Positions 22,829-35,200 of a stretch of DNA of 64,000 nt are shown here, piece after piece. This stretch comes from Istiophorus platypterus (taxonomy: Eukaryota; Chordata; Actinopteri; Istiophoriformes; Istiophoridae). Where the stretch lies: contig CM029128.1 of NCBI GenBank assembly GCA_016859345.1, positions 21,703,604 through 21,767,603 of the forward strand. The letters run 5' to 3'. Within the stretch, counting starts at the first letter, position 1, and every line of letters begins with the position of its first letter. The notes under the pieces were generated by a model, which did not search any database, was not told the DNA's origin, and worked only from the letters and a program-made list of their open reading frames with translations. The position numbers and the translations under genes were made by a program.

Positions 22829-25800
22829 TCATGATACATCTACCAGCCGCAGAAAGGGCAGGACCCCTCAACGTCGCCCACCGGTGCAGGCCCCAGGGAC
22901 CCCAGGTCCAACACGCCGGTCCCCAAGAAGGAGAAGAGTTTCAGGTGAGTTGAATGAAGTGGTGGAGCTGACATTTGAACTGAATGATTATGTTCCAGTC
23001 ACAGATATAAGTCACTGCTTTATCAAAGCTAAATACAAGTAAAAGGCACTCATATACTGCTGCTGCTACTACTACTACTACCAATGATAACAACAAAAAC
23101 AACAACAACAATGTTATTGTTATTATTATTGTTAATATTATTATTATTATTCTTATTATTATTATTAATGCATAGGCATTGGTAAAGTGGCTTCAGCAAG
23201 TGTTAGAACTCCTTCAGTTTTTTGCATGCTTTATTGTGTGATTGACTACAAATGAATAAAACTGCCATTTTCCCCCATCATCTGACCGTAAGGCCGAACT
23301 GAGTTCTTGGCAAGAAGGTCTTTGATCAGGGAGGTGGCCAAGGACCCAATACTCTCAGGGATTCAGAAGTCCTCTGCATCAATCAGGCCTTTATGGTAGA
23401 TAACTAGACAGAAGCCACTGTGAGTAAAAGGCATATGACAGCCCACTCAGAGTTTGCCAAATGACATTTAAAGGACTCTGAGGGTTTAAGGAGAACGATT
23501 CTCTGGTCTGGTGTGACAAAAACTTAGATATATGAGCAGAACTCCAAGCAGTATGTCTGGGGAACACTAGGCACTGCTCATCACCTGACTAATAGAATTC
23601 CTACAGTGGAGCATGTTAGTGGCAGCATCACAAGATCCTTTAAGAAAACCTGCCCCTGACTGACAATTACCCGAAGCATAAATCCAAGACAACATTGTTG
23701 GGATGGCTTTGGGACAAGTCCCTGACTGTCCTTGAGTGAGTCAGCCAAAACCCAGACTTCTACCCCATAGAACAACAACAGATGTTGAACATCAAGAAAA
23801 CACTACAGGGTATAAACCTGAAGATAGCAGTTCAGAATCTTCCCATCCAGTCTTATAGATCTTGAGATGATCTGCTTAGAAGAAAAGGATAAATAGGATA
23901 AATCTAAATTTCCCAAGCTAACCCAAGAAGACTCAAAGCTGTAATTGCTGCCAAAGGGATTTCAAAAAAAATTGATTAAGGAGAGGTGGGGGGGGGTGTT
24001 GTTTTTTGTTTTTTTTTTGGGGGGGGGTGTAAGAAACAAGTGTTTCACTTTTTGTGTTTTTGAGTGCAGGTTGATGGGCAGAAACAACAGTTTTATTCAT
24101 TTAAAATTCAACAAGGGTTCTGAAATGAAGCCCCTTTTTAACAAATAAATATACATTGACACAAAACAAAAGTCATTTTGATAAAATTAAGCTTAAAACA
24201 GTGATATCAAAGAGGATACTACTTCTTCAAATCAGTTCAATCTTGCAGGTCATTCCAATCCCCAAAAGCAAAACTCACTCCCCTTTATAGCAGTTAGCAA
24301 AACATGTCTAAACTCCGTACCAAAAATGTGCCCTCTGGTGATTGTCAAGTAGCATCCTCATTCCTTTTAAGGGAATCCTACCTGTCTTGCCAAAACAACA
24401 ACTACTCTTATTTGTTTTCCAGGGCAGCCTCCTGTGTCTCCCAAGAAGAGGAAGTTCCGTCCAGGTACCAAGGCCTTAATGGAAATCCGCAAGTTCCAGA
24501 AGAGCACTGATCTTCTACTCAGAAAGGGACCCTTCTCTCGACTGGTGAGTGAAAGAGCAATCCATAAGAAGAAATTGAAAGCTATACTTATATATCTGAA
24601 CCATTTTTCACACATGCAGCATCACCCAGAAGTCTTCTGGGGGAAATTTTATTTTCCCCTTCATGTGTGAACGGGAACAAGATTGGTGCCCTTTGAGAAC
24701 TGCTGAAATTTTTGCAATTTTCTTATTCAAAGCCAGAGTGAACAAAGATTTCAAAGTCTTCTTGGCCAGGGTATCTGTGTAGCCATAGGGTAAGGCAGTG
24801 ACCATGAACTGCAGGTCTCTAGTTACATAATGGTTTCAGAATGGTATTCAGACCCCTTCACTTTTTGCACATTTTAATTTGTTCTAGATTTAATTCAAAA
24901 TGGATAATATTGCCCATCGTTCTATTCTCAATAGCCCATAATGACTAAGTGGAGACATGTTTATAGCAATGGTCACAAGAGGATGTTTTTAAAAATTATC
25001 AGTATTTTGTAGAGGCCCAATGGCAACAATTATAGCTTTTAGGCTTTTTGGGTAAGCTTTGCTGACCTGGATTTGGGCAATTTATATTTTTCTTTCTGGC
25101 GGGTTTACTTCAAGTGTCTTTCGTTTTGGCTGCATTCATCCATCTCTCAATTCTGACCAGTGCTTTTGTCCCAACTGCTGCTAAACCTCTCTACAGCATG
25201 ATGCTGCCAACACCATGCTTCTCCATAGTGATGTTAGTAGCCAAGTGATGAGCAGGGCCTAATAACTGGTGGACTCCAATCAAGTTTTAGACATATCTCA
25301 AGGATAAGGAAAGCTAACAGGATGCACCTGACCACAAGTACCAAAACAAATGGTCTGATTACTTAAAAAAATGTTTCAGCAGTGGACAAAAAAATGAAAA
25401 TTTGATCCATTTAAAATTAAATCAACATAATAAAGTGAGGAGCTGAATACTTTCTGAATATAATTCAATTCATATAATATAATTCCAAAAGTTTTAAAAC
25501 ATGCCATTTCTCCAGTCTTTTACTGAAATTTAGCAGTTCAAGTCCAGGGAATAACTTAAATGGTATAAGGGTAAGCGGTAAATTGCCCAAGGTTATATAT
25601 TTAAAAAAAAAAAAAAGGTTTAGGTCATCAAAAAGTGAAACACCATATTAATTTGAATACAGAATCTCGTTTCTTTCAGAATAGATAAAGAACCAATTTT
25701 AGGAATTTTCATGGTTCTCTTTAATTTAGAACCAGTTCCAATTCATAACCAGGTTTTGGAGGGGCATCTTAGTCACTAATCACGAGCAATTAGCAAAGGT

Positions 25801-28697
25801 GCACCCAAATATTTTTTTTACATTCCACACTTGCAATTTTCACTCACGTATGCAAGTGAAATACTGCACTGTAGAGAACTGGTATATATTTTTTAAAATG
25901 TTAACTCTTGAATAATATTTAGCTCTATGCTCTCAAGAGCTAGTGTTAAAATTGATGGTGATTGATCTATCGTTTTGGGTTAAAGTCTTAAGTGCAGTTT
26001 AAAATCAGAAACACTAAACCACAAGCAAACACAGATTTGGTTTCGTTCAATGAGCAAGGAGTAACCGTGTTCATATGAATTTGCAAATTAGATTAATTAC
26101 ATGATCTGCAGTGGTAGAGTTTGGGAATGCACCCACAGTCTGAAAAAGCATCTTCCTGTCTTTGATTCAGGTTCGTGAGGTATGCCAAAGTTTTTCCAGT
26201 GAGGCTCTCCGTTGGCAGGTTTATGCTCTTCTTGCCCTGCAGGAGGTAAGCAAACAACTACCTTCACCACCAAGCTAACATGCTGTTATTCTTAGCAATA
26301 TAAATGAATCAGTGGAAAAATGTAGTGTTTTTGTCTCGTCAGCATACTCAGAAGTACTCAGCCTAAGGTTGCCTGTGTTGAACATCTTCTGTCATTTGGG
26401 TTCAATCATATTTCATAATCCAACGTTTACTCTAACCACTATACAACCATTGTGATTGATAAAATATTGAAGACATAATAAGTCCATTCATAGCACTTTC
26501 AGACATGTTTCTGTGATGTCTAAAAATGGCGGTTTAGTTGAATAGTTATTGAAGCTGTATTATTGGGGAAGATACTTGCATCTTCAATATCATTTATTAG
26601 GAGTGATATTTGTGTCCATTTGATGAATTCATTTATATTCAAGATAATTTATTCATCCCTCAAAAGGCAATTCAAGGCAACAAAACTAAACATAGACAAC
26701 TCATTTACACATATAAAATCAATCTAAAAAATACAAATATTAATATAGAGGGCTTTGTAACAGTGGCCATCTGGGCAATGCTGTTGAACATCAAAAAAGC
26801 CCTTTTTGGTAAAAAGCAGATGATAAAAGGACAACTGTATTTATCAGTCTGTTAAGCTGCTAAATGCTCCACTATGTTCACCATGTGGCCTCTAACTGTG
26901 TCTTCCTGCCGTTATCTGCTAAGCAGGTAGAAGCCAGTGGACTTTTAGAGCTTTTCTTCACTGAAAACGGCTTCCTACCGCTACTAGACACCAGGCTGTT
27001 AACAGCAGAGTTTTCTGAACTGTGTCTGTGTGTGTGTGTGTGTGTGCGTGCGTGCGCACATGTGTGTATTGCATGTACATTATAGACAAGAAAAATTAAA
27101 AGTTGGTTATATGTACAATATAAATAATGGTAAACTGAACAACGTGAGAGGTTCAGCCTGTGCAGGAAAGCAGTGTAAATATGAAAGTAGGAGGACAGTA
27201 AAGTAATGGTTGCAATAATGTTTAGAGCTGTGGTGTAGAGCTCAGCAGGGTCACAGCCTCAGAGAAGAAGCTCTTCCTGAGCCTACTGGTGTGGGAGTTG
27301 AGGCTCCTGTAATACCTACGGGATGGGAGGAAGAATAAAGCTTGTGGTTAGGGTGGAAGGCATCCTTGATGATGCTTTTCATCCTACCAAGGCAGCATAT
27401 CTGTTACATGTTGTCAGTGGTTAGGTAACTGGGTGCAGGGGATCCGTTGGGCAGTTTTCATACCTGCTGGTGTACCATTTGGTCTTCTGCCTACTGTTGC
27501 CATACCACACTGAGAAACACTTGGTTAGAATGCAGAGGTAGAAGTCCACCCATGACACAGGTAAGCTTTCTTAAATCTCTGCAGGAGGTAAAGTTGCTGT
27601 TGGGCCTTTCCGATTACAATGGAGGACCTCAGGGACCAGGTGAGATCATCAGAGATCTGGACGCCAAGGAATTTGAAGCTTGATACACGCTCCAATACAT
27701 CTGTTAATGCAGATAGGGGCTTGGCTCCTGGCACACCTGAAGTCCACAATGACCTCTTTGGTTTTCCTGGTTGTTAAGGGCCAGGTTGTTACTGGCACAC
27801 CACTCAGCCTAGATTCAGACGAATACTAGATTCAGGCATCTCTGTCTGCTTTGAAGGAATACATAGGATTGCAACTTGCTGATAAATGGAGGATATGTAT
27901 TAAGCCAAAAGTCTATAAATAACTTAATAAATTGGTGCATTAATAATGAACACCTAACAAAGAGATCAGACCTGGGATACAAAGCATGGCTACCCCCAAT
28001 AGCTTGTAAAGTGAGTTCATGTCAACTGTTAATTTTGTTATGTCAAAACTTTAGCCTGTCCGGGTTTGAGGAGGGTAACACCTTTGCCCAGCCAATGTAT
28101 ATTTTCACACTTTAATTGTAAGATGTGATAAGGTCATTTGGCAAGTTGTGGGAGTGTCTGAAAAGTTTTATTCAAACCCACCGTCTTATCTCTTAGTGGA
28201 ATAAAGACCTTTCTTCACTACACAGCAAACAAGTTCACATTGCTTTACAAAATCCACAAAATTGATATTCAGATTAACTGTGTGATGGACAGTGCTTGAT
28301 GATTTTTTTATTTATTTTTTTAAACTCTTACTGATTGTACATTGGAATGTCTAGTTGTATTTTAAGTAGAATCTCACAGCCACATCTAAATTATGACTGG
28401 ATTTTCACCTAATATAGCAAAAGTTGGGGAAAAAAGACCATTATCCTCTCACCACAGTCATATGTAGAAAATAGTGTTGTGGATTTGTTCTCTCTTCATC
28501 CAAAATAAAGTGTTCCTTTTCTTTGATCTAACTTCAGCAGTTGTTCTTCCTCATCCTTGTCCTCCCAGGCTGCAGAGGCATTTCTCGTCATGTTGTTCTC
28601 AGACGCCAACCTGTGTGCCATCCATGCCAAGCGGGTAACCATATTCCCCCGTGACATTCAGCTAGCAAGAAGGATCCGTGGGGTGGATAACCTGTAG
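22824..28697 (+). CDS. cenpa: centromeric histone H3 variant CENP-A
   Basis: This protein replaces H3 in centromeric nucleosomes and marks the site of kinetochore assembly. Coding exons are 22824-22944, 24423-24544, 26171-26245 and 28569-28697, all GT-AG and in phase, giving 148 residues. A non-coding exon ends at 21170. The N-tail (1-51) is Arg/Pro/Ser-rich and unlike H3. The fold begins at KFRPGTKALMEIRKFQKST (51-69), with KGPFSRLVREV following. Loop 1 (FSSEALRWQ, about 89-97) is one residue longer than in H3 and has Trp96, both CENP-A traits. The C-terminus ([25 protein letters not shown], then VDNL) is H3-like, as in other fish. The start is the ATG just after the acceptor at 22800. A TAG stop is followed at once by a (CA)n tract. 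Confidence 0.95.
23056..23166. repeat. trinucleotide-rich tract
   Basis: Successive runs of CTG, CTA, CAA and TTA triplets lie in cenpa intron 2. This is simple-sequence DNA with no coding role. Confidence 0.8.
23275..23970 (+). mobile_element. Tc1-like transposon remnant in cenpa intron 2
   Basis: Nucleotide blocks around 23490-23650 ('ctctggtctggtgtgacaaaaac', 'tctggggaacacta..ctgctcatcacctg', 'ggcagcatcacaagat') are the conserved DDE-domain region of fish Tc1-like transposases. The sequence then runs on to the 'attgctgccaaaggg' C-terminus near 23957. Many indels and stops break the frame, so it encodes nothing functional. Confidence 0.7.
24836..25475. repeat. Tc1-like non-autonomous element copy in cenpa intron 3
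   Basis: The left end reads 'ggtattcagaccccttcac' and 'gcacattttaatttgtt', and the right end 'ataaagtgaggagctgaatactttctga'. These are the inverted terminal sequences of a common fish Tc1-like element, bounding about 640 bases. It contains no intact transposase. Confidence 0.65.
26846..27021 (-). repeat. dispersed repeat, copy 1 (inverted relative to copy 2)
   Basis: This segment is the reverse complement of 35850-36020 at high identity over about 170 bases, including the 'ttagcagctta' to 'tggtgaacatagtggagca' block. The family is unknown to me, but the matching pair shows it is a mobile or dispersed repeat. It lies in cenpa intron 4. Confidence 0.8.
27170..27770 (-). pseudogene. LINE ORF2 C-terminal fragment (L2/CR1/Rex1-like)
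   Basis: On the minus strand the 27749-27525 frame gives VSSFKFLGVQISDDLTW followed by a KAQQQLYLLQRFKKA block. This is the thumb and post-RT region of fish non-LTR retrotransposons. Further minus-strand blocks run to about 27200 in shifting frames and match the C-terminal RR-Y-rich tail of such ORF2 proteins. It is frameshifted and 5'-truncated, and sits in cenpa intron 4. Confidence 0.65.
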
Positions 28698-28728
28698 TAA
28701 AAAAAAACCAACACAACAGCAACAACCA

Positions 28729-28729
<1 letters not shown>

Positions 28730-28808
<79 letters not shown>
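28730..28808. repeat. (CA)n microsatellite in cenpa 3' UTR
   Basis: About 39 uninterrupted CA units begin 33 bases after the cenpa stop codon. The tract is likely to be transcribed in the 3' UTR, since the best polyadenylation signal is at 29232. Confidence 0.95.
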
Positions 28809-28811
<3 letters not shown>

Positions 28812-29231
28812 CACAACCGACATGGACCAGAAAGTGACAGGGATGACCCTCTGACACTTTTCGCTTCTGTTTGTTCTGAACCATCCCTACTGTTAATCAG
28901 TTAAAATTCTACCTGTTTTAAAAATCTTTGATTGTGTGCTTGAATTTTTTAGAGAAAATACATTTATCATTTGGAAATTTATCAAGCTAATGAGTTCAAA
29001 TTCAGGTCCACTGAGTTTGCTTTAAATTACCTATAATTTTTGGATACTTCCAAGATTGTTTTTTTCTTTTTAAGTAATCCTCATCAAGCTGTATTTGTAT
29101 ACATTGTAGAATGATTTTACTGTCCAGAACAGATCTACTGTTACTGTGATCCTAGCAATGCATTGTATTCTGTATTATTTTATATATTATTGATGTGTAA
29201 ATGTTTACTTTTCAAGTAAACTTATTTTGTT

Positions 29232-29237
29232 AATAAA
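29232..29237 (+). terminator. cenpa polyadenylation signal
   Basis: AATAAA is followed within 30 bases by TG/T-rich sequence, giving a 3' UTR of about 0.55 kb after the cenpa stop. Confidence 0.6.
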
Positions 29238-29259
29238 GTGCAAGTGCTTATATGTACCT

Positions 29260-31440
29260 TTTTGTTTTACTTTGGTCTGGAAACAGGCAAAGATTTGATC
29301 TCTTTACAAATCTGCGTGTGATATTAGTTCTTTCAGTTCAGTTTCAGAAGCCAGTTTGGTCCAACCGCAGCTGAGGGAGGGAAGAAAAATGTATCAGCTT
29401 GAGTGCAAACCACAGATGACCTTTATAAACACCCTGTGTTGTTAACTGGTTCCCAGGGATGCAGATGAGTGACCAGCGAGGTCGGTCCTTACCTGCAGCC
29501 TTAGCTCCCCGGGGTGATCCGGGAGGCAGTAGGAACAGGTGCCGATCACAGCGTCAGTTTTGTGCTGTAACTGATTGTCCAAGCATCTCGGGGGTTCTTA
29601 TGCAGGGAAAGGAAGCCTACCGGTGGTGGGGCAAAATTAGGAGGAGACAGGAGACAGGAACTGGCATGGGGATGGTTGTAAATCTGAACTGCAGGGGCTG
29701 GCGGGCTAACAACAATGGCAGCCCAACAGCATTTTAGTTGGCCAACCTTACAAACCCGAATGTCCAAGACTAGGCGATGAAGTTACACCGTGGCTCAGCC
29801 AGTCCAGTGTTGAACTTTCCTCGTTGCCCTTTCACAAACAGTTTCTATTACATCATCAGGAGACTGTTTAAAGGCAGCGCTGCAAACTTAGCGCCTTTAT
29901 CAGAAGATACGCTGACTTTTAAGGGGTTTTATGTTTGTTTTCCCCAAACCCCTGGCAACTGTTTGAATAACCCTGTGATACTTTCCTTACGAGGGAGTCT
30001 CTGGGATCGTTCCTTGCGCAGGTCGCTCAAACTCCCCTGTAAGTCTCATTCAGTTGTCACAGCAGCTGCCATAGAGGCCTCGGTAGGAACATGGCTGTAG
30101 TACATCACTGTGTATGTGAGCAGTGGGAGAGAAGTAAAGAGATAACGAGGCTGAAACCAACTCAAAGCAGGTATAATGCAAATGGACCGTGGTGAGGTCG
30201 TGAATTTGCTAGTTGTTGTATCACGTCGTTTAGCAACGTTTAGCGACTTTGTGAACAGGTTTCAGCTAATTCCATTGAGAGTAGTTTACAGTCATCAGCT
30301 ACGTCCTCATTTTCACACACTAGTCGTACATGATCCAGCCATATGCGAGGTTTTCACCTAGTTGGTTTCAAACATTTTACTGCCATCAATTTTCCAGACT
30401 CTGCTCACACTCACTGCAACCACACATCTCCTCTGCTGCTTGTATTTGTTCACCGTGTGCTGTATCAAGAGTATAAACAAACGGTGTTTTCTGAATGAGA
30501 GGTCAGGCCCAACGTGGTCTCGGTCGCACTAAATACTCTAAGAAACTATATTCATTCTTGTATACTGTTTTGGTGGTATTTTTTAACTAGTTGGGAACAG
30601 AATAAATGGGTTAGCTTCCCTGACATGTAATCCCGATGGTATTCTTGATGAATAATCTTTTAAACAACTGTTTTAAAGGGATTTATTTTTTTCATCCATT
30701 AAAACAAGATCTCCCCTACCGACGCCCAAATTCATTACGATCCACAAAGAGCTGCCTTGAGCTATATGGGGGGAGGATGCAGTGAGACTTATATTTACCA
30801 AAGGACGCGGAACTTTCAGAAGATGCCGTATCTTTTCTGGTTTATTTATTTGTTTGTTTGTTTCGTTTTGTTTTGGTTTTCGCGGTAAGTGCTCAACGAT
30901 CCGGGTATTTCACTTGCTTTACATTTTGTCTTGAGTTTGCATACGACCGTGTCAGAGAAGGAGCGACTGTGAGCGGCGTGGGTTGGATCTGCGCAGGCCC
31001 AGCTCGTCTCCAGCCAGCCTCAAGTGGGACCTAAGTACCACTCAACCGAACTTCATGTTGTTCCCTCCATCAACTGACAGACAGAGAGATGAACCAATGG
31101 CATTTCGTCTGGTAAACCCGCAGCCTCAGCCTAAACCTGTGATTGGACGCTTAACTTCCGGTTTTAAACTGATGTGTCGTTCAGGCTACAACGGACTTGT
31201 GGTAATTACGAGGTTCACATTTGTACACATCGTTCACGTTAGCATTCGGGTCTCGATTTGAACTGAAAACTGGATTTATATTAATGCTAATATTTCGGTA
31301 TATCTTACGGATTCACTTCATATTACACCCATTACGCTTCACATTAGCAAAAGTCCTCCGTCCAGTGAAATTAAAATTACGTTTATTCAGTATGCTATTA
31401 TTTCTCCATCTCCTCTGTCCGTCCCATGTAACATGAACGC
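29260..31440. other. cenpa-dcp2 intergenic, partly GC-richer, unexplained
   Basis: Parts of 29.3-30.1 kb and 30.7-31.2 kb are less AT-rich and contain CpGs. No protein family is recognised. A minus-strand donor match (CTGCAG/GTAAGG) near 29490 and several short open stretches may reflect promoters or a non-coding transcript upstream of dcp2. A clear gene model cannot be supported. Confidence 0.35.
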
Positions 31441-31637
31441 AGCGCAAATAGTAGACACTGTAGAATTCTTGACGAAGAGGAAGCAACGTACTTATGAGCT
31501 GATATGGGTCTTTTGTGTAGATAATATACAGCTTGAGATGGGATTGTGAGCTGAGAAAAGCGGGTGTAGCTTGCTGCTCTTCAGGCTTTGTCCCCGCTTT
31601 ACCAGAGAGAGACAGAGTCGGGATGTTTTCCACCAAC
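31440..31637 (+). promoter_or_regulatory. dcp2: dcp2 promoter/5' UTR region
   Basis: The sequence immediately before the dcp2 start codon is TATA-less and moderately CpG-rich, as expected for a housekeeping gene. An upstream ATG at 31623 is in frame with the dcp2 ATG at 31638 and would add five residues. The downstream ATG gives the conserved METKRVEIP start. Confidence 0.45.
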
Positions 31638-31976
31638 ATGGAAACAAAAAGAGTGGAGATACCCTCCGGCGTACTGGACGACCTCTGCAGGTAACGACGT
31701 TAAATGGACGCTTTACCGACCTTAAACTTTACCGCCGCTTGTTTGCTTGAGGTTCAACCATCAAAACTATGATTCAACCTCGGGGAGCAAAAAGTCCTGA
31801 ACCCCTGTTCCGCTCTGTGCGCTGCGGGAAGTGTCTGTAGTTGTTGTTCGCCATATGTACCCATAGACTGTTGTTAAGGGCTGCAATAAGCTATTAGTGT
31901 CATCGTTGAATAATCTGCTTATTATTTCTCGATTGATCATTAGTCTTTTGCCTATATAATGTCTATCTATCTATCC

Positions 31977-32051
<75 letters not shown>

Positions 32052-32211
32052 GATCGATAGATAATCACTTACTGACTTGCTGTAACTGTTTTTCGTTGAT
32101 TCGTCTTCAACTACTTATCGCATTGGATTATACAGAGAAGTGTTTCTGTGGCTTTGTTAACCCTATTTATTTTAATGAGAATGAGAATATGCTAAATATC
32201 AAACAAACAAA

Positions 32212-32243
<32 letters not shown>

Positions 32244-35200
32244 ATATATGCACACATATACCCGAATTGATGCGCAGAGATATGCAGAACAACAGGTTTA
32301 TAAATGCATGAAGGATCGACGTATAAAGTGCTTTAAACTTAATGAGTAAGCACTTCAAATCAAATCTAAAATCTACTGGAAGCCAACGCAAAGACTCTGA
32401 AAAAGGTTATGTTATCTGTTTTGCCTTTCAGTAGTAGTCTATGACTTGAAGACATGATGGGCTTGGCCACTCGGGGAGGTAAAGAAACAGTTAAAGTAAG
32501 GAATTCTAAGAGAAAATTAAACTTGAATAAGTTTCCACAAGTAAGAAAACAACAAAAATGATTTTAAAAATAAATAAATAAATAAGAGGACTGATCTACC
32601 TTGCTAACATGATAAACAACCCAAAACGTTAAATTAGATGGAGGAGCCTTTAAGCCTAGTAGTCCCTAGGCAGTGTGTTTCCACGCATCAGTAAAACATG
32701 TTTTTAGACAACTGGGAAGCCGTTGAGTCATATGAACAGTTTTTCTTTAGTTTTGTTGAAGTTATTTGACTTGCTGATTGAAGTAGATAACAACTCTGTG
32801 TTTGGTTGACACTCCCACGCATCACAGGGCATCGACAGGATTTTAACCCACTGCCACATTGTGACTTATGAGTCTTCCGAGTTGTAGTGGTGTGCCAGGA
32901 TGTCTTCTGAGCTTTAGTTCACAATTAATTGTACCCTTTTGAATGTCTGCTGTTTGAGTCTATATGTGTGAGCATACATGGGGGCTCAGTAAGAGCCCAC
33001 AATTCGTTTTTGGCCCAGAGCCCCCTAAGTATGTTAATTCAGCCCTGATTCCCTTTCTCCTGTGTTTCTCCAGCCGGTTCATCCTGCACATCCCCAGTGA
33101 GGAGAGGGACAATGCCATCCGCGTGTGCTTCCAGATTGAGCTGGCCCACTGGTTCTACCTGGACTTCTGTGTGCAGAACACTCCAGGAGCTCCTCACTGT
33201 GGCATAAGAGACTTTGCCAAAGCTGATATCTTTACATGTGAATTAGGCTGTCAGTGAATAACCTAAATTTTGTTTAATAATTACATTTGATTGTGAAAAA
33301 GAAAAGAAATGAGGACTTTGCTCACAAGCTAACATGAGCAATGTTGTTTTCTTTGTAACTCTTCAGGGTCATCCTCAGAGCAAGAATTCAGATGTGGTAC
33401 TCATATTGGTTTAGTTTCTTTTCCTTGACAGCTGCAAACTCTTCCATCACTGTCCTTTTCTGTTGCCTCATGGAGAAGATGTGCAGAAAGTCCTTGAACA
33501 GTGGAAGGAGTACAAGATGGGCGTACCTACTTATGGAGCGATCATTCTAGATGAATCATTAGAAAACGTGAGTTGTATTTGCACACTTATACACTGCAGA
33601 AATTATGGTCATATCTTTTGTAGTGTAATTTAAAGGATATTTCTGTTATACTGCATCCCGGCTTTCATATTGAAATATCAAAATTGTACTTGCCAAGTTG
33701 ATAGCTGAGATCTGGAAACAGTGACATCACTAAACTGAAGTCAGACGGGTCTAGAAACTTTATCATGCTTCACAGCTGCTGACATCTTGTTCCCAAATCT
33801 CAGTAAGTGGTTTGGTGAGTACAGTGTTATCATAACTGATAAAAATATCGTCAAAAACTACCAAAAAAAAAAAAAAACCCTCAGGTTGTAATAAACCAAA
33901 TTTCATTATAAGTCTGATATTATTCTATACTTTTGTAATTTTTAACAAATATGAAGAGACTAAACCCACTCACTTTAATGACGTTGTCTTACTTAGATGA
34001 CAACTTTTGCAAATCTCAAGTGAAGACAGAACCAGCACTTCATATAATTATAATGGACTGCTATTAAAGACAGGCATTTATTAATATTCCCTGTTTTATA
34101 CTGTGTGCAATTTTTGAAATTATTTTAGCAAGATATCTTTGTTTTGTTTTCTGCTCGGTTTGAATTTTGAAAGAATAGTGGTATTTTATATATAACAAGA
34201 CTTAAACCAACGACATGTTGTGGAATTTCCTTCATGGGGCTGCACATAGACAAGCGTCAAGTGAGAGGAAACTTTATAAATGATTCACTCCTCAGCTGGT
34301 CCTTACTGATTTAATGTAGAACTGAAAGTATAGATTGTGTCTTGGCTGATAGTATTTACTTCTTCAGAGCTTTTTCTGCAAATACTTGATTTAGAATAGG
34401 GACCAAATTCTTTAATAATTGGTTTCATAAAAAAAAAAAAAAAAAAAATGGCACAGAAAAAATAAGAAACATTGAAAATATTGGTTTTGGATACACACAA
34501 TACTTGTTAGTGGGATCAATTAAATATTTGGTCTCTGTGTAGGATTTGTTGACAATAAGATAAGTATGAAAAATAACCACTTAAAGGTAATGTGAAAAGT
34601 GATTGGTTTGATCATTAACTATCCTTTACTTTCTGAAAGATTAATACTATTTTATATGTGAAGCGTGCTTCACCGGTCTACACTTGGTGGTGTTGTATAA
34701 AACCATCCCACATACTGCAGCTAACTGCTCCATCTTTTCTCCCCAGGTACTGCTTGTTCAGGGCTACCTTGCAAAGTCAGGCTGGGGCTTTCCAAAGGGG
34801 AAGGTTAATGAGGATGAAGCTCCTCATGACTGTGCAGTGCGTGAAGTGAGCCACCTTTCCTTTACTGTTCAACTTTAACCAAATGAAATCATTAAGAGCC
34901 ACATATAATTAGTTATTCTTTGTGTGCATAGTTGAATATACTGTGTGTTTTCCAGGTGTTAGAGGAGACAGGCTTTGACATCAAGAACCGCATCTGCAAA
35001 GACATGTATATAGAGCAGAAAATCACTGACCAGCTGGTGCGGCTTTACATTATACCAGGCGTGTCAAAGGATACTAAGTTCAATCCCAAAACAAGGAAAG
35101 AGATCAGGGTAGGAAGTCCTTTTCACACAGTTGGTTTCTGGCTTCTTGTAGCTGACACACTTATTTCATAATCTTCTGTTTTTCTCGTAGAACATTGAAT

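Noticed and set aside
28588..28884. Minus-strand ORF across the (CA)n tract
   Set aside because: It consists mostly of Cys-Val repeats from the microsatellite and antisense cenpa.
33226..33435. GT-AG reading of dcp2 intron 2 using GT at 33238 and AG ending at 33432
   Set aside because: It shifts the frame and reaches a stop codon within exon 3, losing the Nudix domain. The AT-AC reading restores the conserved residues.
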